A stretch of 7,201 bases of DNA from an uncultured Clostridia bacterium (lineage in GTDB: Bacteria > Bacillota_A > Clostridia > Christensenellales > Aristaeellaceae): positions 1 to 7,201 of the forward strand of contig CAMOGC010000085.1 in assembly GCA_946613955.1 (NCBI GenBank), given 5' to 3'. The notes below the pieces were generated by a model. It searched no databases. It was not told the origin of the DNA and saw only the letters and a list, made by a program, of their open reading frames with translations. How positions within the stretch are numbered: position 1 is the stretch's first letter; each line of letters starts with the position of its first letter. Position numbers and translations under genes: made by a program. Of the stretch, positions 1 through 5,555 are shown piece after piece.

Positions 1-97
1 GGTGATCGGGCTGCACGCCTGGCGGCGCAACACCCTTCTGAGCATCATTGGCGGAACGGCCTGTTATATGGCGCTGATACAGAACCTGCCTGGATAA
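1..97 (+). CDS. azlD: AzlD-family branched-chain amino acid transport subunit, C-terminal fragment
   Basis: This is the last 32 codons of a gene that begins before the window; the reading frame starts at base 2 and stops at TAA 95-97. The visible residues contain LHAWRRNTLLSIIGGTACYM. This resembles the C-terminal membrane helix of AzlD proteins, where a His-x-Trp-(Lys/Arg)-Arg-Asn stretch precedes a glycine-containing hydrophobic helix. AzlD is the small membrane partner of AzlC, and together they export branched-chain amino acids. azlC would be expected just upstream, outside the window. hemZ starts about 100 bases downstream with no terminator visible between them, so the two may be co-transcribed. 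The call rests on a short fragment recognised from memory of the family. Confidence 0.7.
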   Translation, partial: VIGLHAWRRNTLLSIIGGTACYMALIQNLPG

Positions 98-189
98 AGC
101 GGCCTGGCCAGTGAACCGCCCGGGAGGCGCCGCGGGAAAAGGACGGAGCGCTTCCGGGGAGGCGGCGCATGACAGGGCCCGGGAAAAAC

Positions 190-195
190 GGAGAG
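190..195 (+). promoter_or_regulatory. Ribosome binding site deciding the hemZ start at 199
   Basis: GGAGAG lies just before ATG 199, with five bases between GGAG (190-193) and the start codon. A competing site, GGGGAGG at 156-162, precedes the in-frame ATG at 169. Both are plausible. I prefer 199 because the resulting N-terminus (MIETYLE...) aligns better with HemZ proteins as I remember them. Confidence 0.5.
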
Positions 196-198
196 AGC

Positions 199-1680
199 AT
201 GATCGAAACATATTTGGAAACCATCGAGCCGGAGCTGCGAAACACGATCCGGCTGTTCAGCTTCCCGGAGGGGGAGGAGGCGGTTCTTTCCGCTTTGGAA
301 TGGTCGGCGGAGGAGCGGGACGGGCTGTACCGGATCCGCTATTTCGACGGGCGCGTTTTCGCGGAGCGGGAGGCGCCGGTACCCTCCGACCCGGATCCGC
401 GGATTCAGGAACTGCATCGGAAGCGCGCTGCGCGGCGGCTCTGCAAGCAGACCCTGTATGATTACTGCCGGAAAAAGACCGGGATTCACCCGCCCTGGGG
501 CAGCCTGACCGGCGTACGCCCCACCCATCTGATGCTGGAGGCGCTGGGGGAGGGGCTGAGCCGGGAGGAGGCGAAGGCCCGCCTGATCCGGGAATTTGAC
601 GTATCGGAGGAGAAGGCGGAGCTGCTGGCCCGGGTGGCGGAGACGCAGCGGGGGATGCCGGCCCCGGGGGACGAATGGATGGATGTGTATATCGGCATCC
701 CCTTCTGTACCACCCGGTGCGCGTACTGCTCGTTTTCCTCCGGGGAAATCGGCAGCGGGAGGCTGGTTCGGCCGTATCTGGAGGCGCTGAAGCGGGAGAT
801 GGCCGCCGGGGCGGAGATCCTCCGGGACAGCGGGAGGAAGCTGCGGGCGGTCTACGTCGGGGGCGGAACACCCACGGCCCTGCCGGAGGCGGAATTCCGG
901 GAAATGATCGGGGAGATGATCCGATTCTTTCCCGGGGCCGCGGAGGTGACGGTGGAGGCCGGCCGGCCGGACACCATTACCCGGGAAAAGCTGAAGACTT
1001 TGCGGGAGGCCGGGGTCCGGCGGATTTCCATCAATCCCCAGACCATGAACGACGAGACCCTGCGGATCATCGGCCGGGCGCATACGGCGGAGCAGGTCGT
1101 TTCGGCCTACGCCCTGGCCAGGGAGGAAAAGATTCCTCACATCAACATGGACGTGATCGCCGGGCTGCCGGGCGAGGGACGGGAGGCCTTTCTTCGCACG
1201 ATGGCGGCGGCGGAGCGGCTGCGGCCGGAGAGCCTGACGGTGCATACCCTGGCGATCAAGCGCTCCTCCCCCTGGGGCGAACAGCAGACCGCGCATCGCC
1301 AGGGAAGGGGCGAGCGGCCCGTGCTGCCATCCGGGGAAACGGCGGCGGAGATGGTCCGCCTCGGCCGGGAAACCGCGGAAAAAATGGGCATGCGCCCCTA
1401 TTATCTGTATAAGCAGAAATACATGGCGGGGAACCTGGAAAACACGGGGTATGCCCTGCCGGGGCATGAATGCCTCTACAACGTGGACATCATGGAGGAA
1501 ACGTCCCATATTCTGGCGCTTGGGGCCGGGGGCATTTCCAAGCGGATCTACCCGGAGGAGGGGCATATCGGCCGGGCGCCCAACGTCAGCAACATCGAGA
1601 CCTATGTCGCCCGGCTGGAGGAGATGATCCAGCGGAAACGGGCACTTTTCCTGGAGGAAGGGCCGAAGGCGGACGAATGA
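199..1680 (+). CDS. hemZ: Coproporphyrinogen III dehydrogenase, HemZ-type radical SAM enzyme
   Basis: Predicted cytoplasmic radical SAM enzyme of the HemN/HemZ group. The family carries out oxygen-independent oxidative decarboxylation of coproporphyrinogen III to protoporphyrinogen IX in haem synthesis. Counting from the ATG at 199 (493 aa), the [4Fe-4S]-binding motif is PFCTTRCAYCSF, with C170, C174 and C177 spaced C-x3-C-x2-C. The SAM-binding glycine motif GGGTPT is at 221-226. The C-terminal part carries YYLYKQKYMAGN (401-412) followed by a GHECLYN stretch, typical of HemZ rather than HemN or HemW. The first ~160 residues are the poorly conserved N-terminal extension of HemZ. B. subtilis HemZ is about 500 aa, so the gene looks complete. 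Start choice is open: an in-frame ATG at 169 (503 aa) has GGGGAGG six bases upstream, while ATG 199 has GGAGAG close upstream and fits the usual family N-terminus better. Several Clostridia carry hemZ without a full haem pathway, so the in vivo role is less sure than the family. Confidence 0.9.
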   Translation: MIETYLETIEPELRNTIRLFSFPEGEEAVLSALEWSAEERDGLYRIRYFDGRVFAEREAPVPSDPDPRIQELHRKRAARRLCKQTLYDYCRKKTGIHPPWGSLTGVRPTHLMLEALGEGLSREEAKARLIREFDVSEEKAELLARVAETQRGMPAPGDEWMDVYIGIPFCTTRCAYCSFSSGEIGSGRLVRPYLEALKREMAAGAEILRDSGRKLRAVYVGGGTPTALPEAEFREMIGEMIRFFPGAAEVTVEAGRPDTITREKLKTLREAGVRRISINPQTMNDETLRIIGRAHTAEQVVSAYALAREEKIPHINMDVIAGLPGEGREAFLRTMAAAERLRPESLTVHTLAIKRSSPWGEQQTAHRQGRGERPVLPSGETAAEMVRLGRETAEKMGMRPYYLYKQKYMAGNLENTGYALPGHECLYNVDIMEETSHILALGAGGISKRIYPEEGHIGRAPNVSNIETYVARLEEMIQRKRALFLEEGPKADE

Positions 1681-1764
1681 AGGCGCGGCGCTATGACGGT
1701 GTCTGAAAAGCCTTCTTTGCGGTTCAGGGAATGGCCTTTCTCCCGAAAAAAAGGAAACAGACAG

Positions 1765-1801
1765 AAGCCCCCGCCGCGGACGCTTGCGGCGGGGGCTTTT
1801 T
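1765..1801 (+). terminator. Rho-independent terminator after hemZ
   Basis: A perfect GC-rich inverted repeat pairs AAGCCCCCGCCGC (1765-1777) with GCGGCGGGGGCTT (1786-1798) around an eight-base loop, and runs into TTTTT at 1797-1801. It lies 85 bases after the hemZ stop. On the minus strand the same stem is followed by TT, a mixed pyrimidine-rich stretch and then seven T (complement of 1746-1752). It may therefore also stop transcription from the convergent gene at 1860-2336, less efficiently. Confidence 0.93.
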
Positions 1802-1859
1802 ACGGACAAAGGGGCTTACGGAGCTGATCCGGACGCGGGCGAGAGCCGCTTTCCGCCTT

Positions 1860-2336
1860 TCAGCGGAAGAGCAGGTCCTGGAGACGCAGCACATCCGTCT
1901 TGGCGTTGGCGTGGCGGGAATCCTTGGCCATCATGCCGAGCACGTCCCAGTTCATGCGCCACTGGTCCGGGCCGAACTGGTTGGGCTCGGAGCTGTACTG
2001 AGCCCGGCCGGAGGCTGCGTCGAAATAGATGCTGTAATTTCTGGCCGCCGTAAAGCCCAGCAGCAGGGTCGTTCCACCGGCGACGTTGCCAAAGCAGGTG
2101 GTATTTCCGAGGATTTCCTGATATTCGCTTTCGGTGATTCCGCCGGCGTTTTTCAGATCCGTGAACAGCAGCAGCGCCAGCAGCGCGCCGTTTTCGTCCC
2201 CGGCATACCAGTCTTTCCCGTCGTTTTCATGAAGGGTCAGGGGAATGTCGAAAGGAGTCGCGCCGCTGTCGGCCAGGGCGGCGGCGAAGGAACAAAGCAT
2301 CGCGAGAACAAGGGCGAGACCAATGATCTTCTTCAT
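1860..2336 (-). CDS. Small secreted protein of unknown function
   Basis: Encodes 158 aa that I do not recognise. The N-terminus is a classic signal peptide: MKK, a hydrophobic core of about 15 residues, and a probable signal peptidase I site after A20-L21-A22. There is a Cys at 15, but the preceding residues do not form a lipobox, so a lipoprotein is unlikely. The mature part (about 136 aa) is acidic to neutral, with one Cys (C81), a hydrophobic helix-like stretch around residues 51-59 and several aromatic residues (for example DWYAGDENG and NYSIYFDAASG). No repeats, no further membrane segment and no catalytic motif are visible. The start is well supported: AAGGAGGA (complement of 2343-2350) sits six bases upstream of the ATG, behind a near-consensus promoter. 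It is a single-gene unit convergent to hemZ and divergent from the GTPase gene. Strong expression signals and third-position GC make it a real gene; no function is assigned. Confidence 0.85.
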   Translation of the reverse strand: MKKIIGLALVLAMLCSFAAALADSGATPFDIPLTLHENDGKDWYAGDENGALLALLLFTDLKNAGGITESEYQEILGNTTCFGNVAGGTTLLLGFTAARNYSIYFDAASGRAQYSSEPNQFGPDQWRMNWDVLGMMAKDSRHANAKTDVLRLQDLLFR

Positions 2337-2410
2337 AAAAGGTCCTCCTTCCAGATGGGGATGATTCCCCGGATGAGTCGAAGCGGCGTCGCTTTCAATC
2401 GTTAACGGGT

Positions 2411-2439
2411 ATTATAGCATTTTTATCGGGAAAAGACAA
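2411..2439 (-). promoter_or_regulatory. Sigma-A-type promoter of the secreted-protein gene
   Basis: On the minus strand a perfect -10 box TATAAT (complement of 2411-2416) lies 17 bases downstream of TTGTCT (complement of 2434-2439, four of six matches to TTGACA). Transcription would begin near 2404, giving a leader of about 67 bases. That leader contains a small hairpin (GGGGA/TCCCC, 2357-2370) just upstream of the AAGGAGGA ribosome binding site at 2343-2350. This is the strongest promoter in the window. Confidence 0.85.
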
Positions 2440-2614
2440 TCTTGTTGGAAAAAGCGGCTGCGATGCAGTTGAAAGAATCGATTGCGGCGAGGAAGGATTG
2501 AAACACGGGGACGGCAATCGTGGGAGAGTTGAAAAGCCGAAGTGGCGATCGCGGCGCGGCGGGGCATGGAACAAGGAAGAGCGATGGCAGCGGAGGAAAG
2601 GCCGGAACCCCCGG

Positions 2615-2636
2615 GGAGGGACTGGTATTTCCCTCC
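2615..2636 (+). repeat. Inverted repeat in the GTPase leader
   Basis: GGAGGGA (2615-2621) and TCCCTCC (2630-2636) form a perfect seven-base stem with an eight-base loop. No T-run follows, so it is not a terminator. It overlaps the weak candidate -35 region. It could be an RNA hairpin or an operator, or chance in GC-rich DNA. Confidence 0.4.
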
Positions 2637-2649
2637 GGAATAGGGTATC

Positions 2650-2718
2650 ATGCAAAGGCCCCGGAAGGGAGAAATCGATTTTTCCCAAAATGGCGGGGCG
2701 GGGAGAGACCGGAGATGA
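2650..2718 (+). CDS. Possible 22-codon leader ORF overlapping the GTPase start
   Basis: An ATG at 2650 opens a 22-residue frame (MQRPRKGEIDFSQNGGAGRD then two Arg) whose TGA stop (2716-2718) overlaps the ATG of the GTPase-nuclease gene in an ATGA arrangement, which would allow translational coupling. The peptide is rich in Arg and Lys and uses AGG and AGA codons. Its ribosome binding site is weak (TAGGG four bases before the ATG). Leader peptides are known upstream of tet(M)-type ribosomal protection genes, which makes this worth noting. The frame is short and could easily be chance. Confidence 0.2.
   Translation: MQRPRKGEIDFSQNGGAGRDRR
2667..2686 (+). promoter_or_regulatory. Hairpin just upstream of the GTPase ribosome binding site
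   Basis: GGGAGAAA (2667-2674) pairs with TTTTTCCC (2679-2686) around a TCGA loop, giving eight pairs including one G-U. At the DNA level the core AAATCGATTT (2672-2681) is a perfect ten-base palindrome. It ends 13 bases before the GGGGAG ribosome binding site and lies inside the possible leader ORF. It may be a regulatory hairpin or a repressor site. There is no downstream U-run, so it is not itself a terminator. Confidence 0.4.
2700..2705 (+). promoter_or_regulatory. Ribosome binding site supporting the GTPase start at 2715
   Basis: GGGGAG with a nine-base spacer to ATG 2715. The open frame extends upstream to a GTG at 2520, but those 65 residues are low-complexity and unlike any translational GTPase. 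ATG 2715 gives the normal family N-terminus, with the G1 loop beginning at residue 11. Confidence 0.75.
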
Positions 2719-5411
2719 AGAAGCAGCTGGTCGTCGGCCTGGTGGCCCATGTGGACGCGGGAAAAACCACTCTCAGCGAAGCCATGCTCTTTCGCGGCGG
2801 CCAGCTTCGCGCCCAGGGCCGGGTGGACCACGGGGACGCCTTTCTGGACACGGATGCCCAGGAGCGGGAGCGGGGAATCACCATCTTTTCCAAGCAGGCC
2901 CGGCTTTCCTGGGACGGGGTGGACATCACGCTGATGGACACGCCTGGACATGTGGATTTTTCCAGCGAGATGGAACGGGCCCTGCGGGTCATGGACGCGG
3001 CGATCCTGGTGATCAGCGGGCCGGAGGGAATCCAGGGGCATACATCCACGCTGTGGCGGCTGCTGAAGGCCTACGGGGTGCCGACGATGCTGTTCATCAA
3101 CAAGATGGATCAGCCCGGCGCGGATCGGGGCGTGATTCTGCACGGGCTGAAGGCGCGTCTGAGCGACGGGTGCGTGGATCTGAAAAGCCCGGGGGCGGAG
3201 GAGGAATTCGCCCTGGGGAGCGAAAGCGCCATGGAAGCGTTTCTGAAGACCGGCTGCGTCCCCGGGGAGGAAAAGGCCCGCCTGGTTGAGAAACGGAAGA
3301 TTTTCCCCTGCCTCTTCGGCAGCGCGCTGAAGACGAGGGGGATTGACGAGCTGCTGGACGCGGTGCGGGATCTGGTGCCGGCGCCGGCTTATCCGGAAGA
3401 TTTCGGGGCGCGGGTGTATAAGATTACCCGGGATCCGGCCGGGGCCCGGCTGACCTGGATGAAGATTACCGGCGGGCGCCTGCGGGTGCGGGACGTCCTG
3501 CGGGGAGACGAATGGGAAGAAAAAGTCAACCAGATCCGCCTCTACAGCGGGGCGAAATACAAGGCGGCGGATGAGGCTCCGGCGGGGAGCGTGTGCGCGG
3601 TGACCGGCCTTTCGGAAACGAAGGCGGGGGACGGCCTGGGCGTGGAAAGGATGGCGGAGGCCCCGCTGCTGACGCCCGTTTTCGCCTATCGGGTGATGCC
3701 GCCGGTGGGCTTTGATCCCCACAGCCTGCTGGAAAAGATGCGGATGCTCGAGGAGGAGGATCCGGAGCTCCACGTTTTGTGGAACGGGGAAAAGCGGGAA
3801 ATCACGGTTCAGCTGATGGGCGAGGTGCAGCTGGAGGTGCTGGGGCGGATGCTGAGGGACCGCTTCGGCCTGGCGGTGGCCTTCAGCGAGGGCAGCATCC
3901 TGTATCGGGAAACGATCGCGGAGCCCGTAGAGGGCGTGGGGCATTACGAGCCCCTGCGGCATTACGCGGAGGTGCATCTGCTGCTGGAACCCGGGGAGCG
4001 GGGCAGCGGCCTGCGCTTTGCCAGCGCGTGCCCGGAGGACGATCTGGACCGGAACTGGCAGCGGCTGATTCTGACCCACCTGATGGAAAGACAGCATCGG
4101 GGCGTGCTGACCGGATCGCCGATCACCGATATGAAAATCACCCTGATCGCCGGCCGGGCGCATCTGAAGCATACGGAGGGCGGGGATTTCCGCCAGGCCA
4201 CCTATCGGGCCGTGCGCCAGGGGCTGATGGGCGCGAAAAGCGTCCTGCTGGAGCCCTGGATGCGGGTGCGACTGGAGCTGCCGCAGGACTGCGTCGGCCG
4301 GGCGATGAACGATCTGAGCCAGCGGGGAGGCTCTTTCGATCCCCCCGAGGCCGGGGAGGACCGGACGGTTTTGACGGGCCGGGCCCCGGCGGCCGCGCTC
4401 CGGGGATACGGGAGAGAGGTCATTGCCTACAGCCGGGGAGCCGGGCGGATGTTCAGCTCCCTGGAGGGCTACGCGCCCTGCCGGGAACAGGAAAAGGTCG
4501 TCGCCGAAATCGGATACGACCCGGAGCGGGATCTGGATCATTCGCCGGATTCCGTCTTCTGCGCCCACGGGGCGGGCTTCGTCGTCCGATGGGACAAGGT
4601 GCCGGATTTCATGCATCTGCATCCCGAGGCGATCCGGATGCCGGGAGTCGCCCCGCGGGAGACGAGCGCCGGGCCGGCTGCGCCCCGGCCCGGGAGGGGC
4701 ACGGAGGAGGAAGAGAAGGAGCTGCGGGCGATTTTTGAGAAAACCTACGGCCCCGTAAAGCCCCGGACGGCCGCGCCGGGGCCGAACCGCCCGAAGGTAA
4801 ACGGGAAGGTGGCGGAATGGACGCCGCCGGGGCCGGAATACCTGCTGGTGGACGGATACAACATCATCTTCGCCTGGCCGGAGCTGAAGGAGATGGCCAA
4901 AATCAGCCTCGAGGACGCCCGGAAGAGCCTGATGGACATCCTGAGCAATTATCACGGCTTCCACCCCTGCGAGCTGATCCTGGTGTTCGACGCGTATAAG
5001 GTGAAGCGGAACCCGGGCGCCGGGGAGGAATACGGCGGGATCCACATCGTCTATACCAAAGAGGCGGAGACGGCCGACAACTATATTGAAAAGACCATCC
5101 GCGCCATCGCCCGGGAGAAGAACAGCCGGGTGCGGGTGGCCACTTCCGACGGGCTGGAGCAGGTCATCATCCTCGGGGGAGGCGCCCTGCGGGTGTCCGC
5201 CATGGAGTTCCGGCGGGAGGTTGAGGCCGCCCGGGTGGAAATCGCGGAAATCCTGGAAAAAACCCGCCTGGGATGGGAAAAGCAATCCAGCGTCGCCGCG
5301 GCGATGGAGAAGGCCATGGAAAAGAAGCGGGACGAGACCGGGGAGGCGGGCGCGTCGCCCGGAACCCGGCAGACGAAAGGCGCGGCAAACGGGACGGCAT
5401 CCGGCCGATGA
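2715..5411 (+). CDS. TetM/EF-G-like ribosomal GTPase fused to a YacP/Rae1-type NYN ribonuclease domain
   Basis: Encodes 898 aa, predicted cytoplasmic and ribosome-associated. The first ~600 residues are a translational GTPase of the Tet(M)/Tet(O)/EF-G type. G1 AHVDAGKT is at 11-18, the switch I region RGIT at 53-56, G3 DTPGH at 75-79, G4 NKMD at 129-132 and G5 GSAL at 202-205. Beta-barrel domain II spans roughly 230-305, domain III 327-400, domain IV 400-510 and domain V 512-595. In domain IV the loop that reads YSPVST in Tet(M) instead reads HLKHTEGGDFR (483-493), so tetracycline protection is doubtful. A motif DSVFCAHGAGF begins at 612. A linker follows, with an acidic helix and TYGPVK (about 663-682). 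Residues 708 to about 835 are a NYN/YacP domain of PIN-like fold: LLVDGYN (D713), VFDAYKV (D759), ETADNYIE (D788) and TSDGLEQ (D812) supply the conserved acidic residues. The lysine- and glutamate-rich tail is probably disordered. B. subtilis YacP/Rae1, about 170 aa and free-standing, cuts mRNA in the ribosomal A site. The combined role is inferred, not known. Confidence 0.88.
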   Translation: MKKQLVVGLVAHVDAGKTTLSEAMLFRGGQLRAQGRVDHGDAFLDTDAQERERGITIFSKQARLSWDGVDITLMDTPGHVDFSSEMERALRVMDAAILVISGPEGIQGHTSTLWRLLKAYGVPTMLFINKMDQPGADRGVILHGLKARLSDGCVDLKSPGAEEEFALGSESAMEAFLKTGCVPGEEKARLVEKRKIFPCLFGSALKTRGIDELLDAVRDLVPAPAYPEDFGARVYKITRDPAGARLTWMKITGGRLRVRDVLRGDEWEEKVNQIRLYSGAKYKAADEAPAGSVCAVTGLSETKAGDGLGVERMAEAPLLTPVFAYRVMPPVGFDPHSLLEKMRMLEEEDPELHVLWNGEKREITVQLMGEVQLEVLGRMLRDRFGLAVAFSEGSILYRETIAEPVEGVGHYEPLRHYAEVHLLLEPGERGSGLRFASACPEDDLDRNWQRLILTHLMERQHRGVLTGSPITDMKITLIAGRAHLKHTEGGDFRQATYRAVRQGLMGAKSVLLEPWMRVRLELPQDCVGRAMNDLSQRGGSFDPPEAGEDRTVLTGRAPAAALRGYGREVIAYSRGAGRMFSSLEGYAPCREQEKVVAEIGYDPERDLDHSPDSVFCAHGAGFVVRWDKVPDFMHLHPEAIRMPGVAPRETSAGPAAPRPGRGTEEEEKELRAIFEKTYGPVKPRTAAPGPNRPKVNGKVAEWTPPGPEYLLVDGYNIIFAWPELKEMAKISLEDARKSLMDILSNYHGFHPCELILVFDAYKVKRNPGAGEEYGGIHIVYTKEAETADNYIEKTIRAIAREKNSRVRVATSDGLEQVIILGGGALRVSAMEFRREVEAARVEIAEILEKTRLGWEKQSSVAAAMEKAMEKKRDETGEAGASPGTRQTKGAANGTASGR

Positions 5412-5490
5412 AGGGCGCCCCCGACAGGACGGTGTCCGGCCTTTGCTGAAACCCGGCGGGAAAAGGCGGCTCAGGCTTTGCGGGGCTCGC

Positions 5491-5519
5491 TTGACGGGAA
5501 TCGGGGAATCTGATAGGAT
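5491..5519 (+). promoter_or_regulatory. Sigma-A-type promoter of tex with extended -10
   Basis: TTGACG (5491-5496, five of six matches to the -35 consensus) and TAGGAT (5514-5519, four of six) are 17 bases apart, and TGA directly precedes the -10 as an extended element. Transcription would start near 5526, about 30 bases before the tex ATG. tex can therefore be transcribed independently of the gene upstream. No clear terminator was seen between the two genes, so read-through is also possible. Confidence 0.75.
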
Positions 5520-5555
5520 CTCAAAGGTTTCTGAGGATCAAGGAGGAAGAAAAGC

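Larger units (their letters stand above)
2337..2714. other. 378-base divergent intergenic region
   Basis: Between the minus-strand secreted-protein gene and the plus-strand GTPase gene. The left part holds the minus-strand promoter and leader. The rest (about 2440-2714) has no convincing full-length gene. It contains three TTGAAA hexamers (2469, 2498, 2529), the palindrome GCGATCGC (2545-2552), two copies of the palindrome AATCGATT (2476-2483 and 2673-2680), and two hairpins (2615-2636 and 2667-2686). A possible short leader ORF overlaps the GTPase start. I found no strong plus-strand promoter; the best candidate is CTGGTA (2622-2627), 18 bases, TATCAT (2646-2651), which is weak. Confidence 0.6.

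Noticed and set aside
64..1809. 581-codon open frame on the minus strand
   Set aside because: Antisense shadow of hemZ with low-complexity, Pro/Arg-rich translation; it also runs through the terminator.
1731..2405. 224-codon open frame on the plus strand
   Set aside because: It begins before the terminator and runs antisense through the secreted-protein gene, which has a signal peptide, a strong ribosome binding site and a promoter.
2622..2651. Plus-strand promoter CTGGTA-18-TATCAT
   Set aside because: Only three of six matches in the -35 box; not strong enough to annotate as a promoter.
2520..2714. 65-residue N-terminal extension of the GTPase from GTG 2520
   Set aside because: The residues are low-complexity and unlike the family; ATG 2715 has a ribosome binding site and gives the expected start before the G1 loop.
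2412..5285. 957-codon open frame on the minus strand
   Set aside because: It is antisense to the GTPase-nuclease gene, is rich in Pro, His, Arg and Gln, and has no recognisable domain; such frames arise from third-position GC bias.
2715..5411. Tetracycline resistance determinant
   Set aside because: The domain IV loop differs from Tet(M)/Tet(O), the protein carries an added nuclease domain, and no mobile-element genes are nearby.
5408..5449. 13-codon frame overlapping the GTPase stop
   Set aside because: Too short, with no independent ribosome binding site or recognisable sequence.
5436..5469. Terminator after the GTPase-nuclease gene
   Set aside because: GCCTTT and AAAGGC can pair, but the loop is long and no T-run follows.
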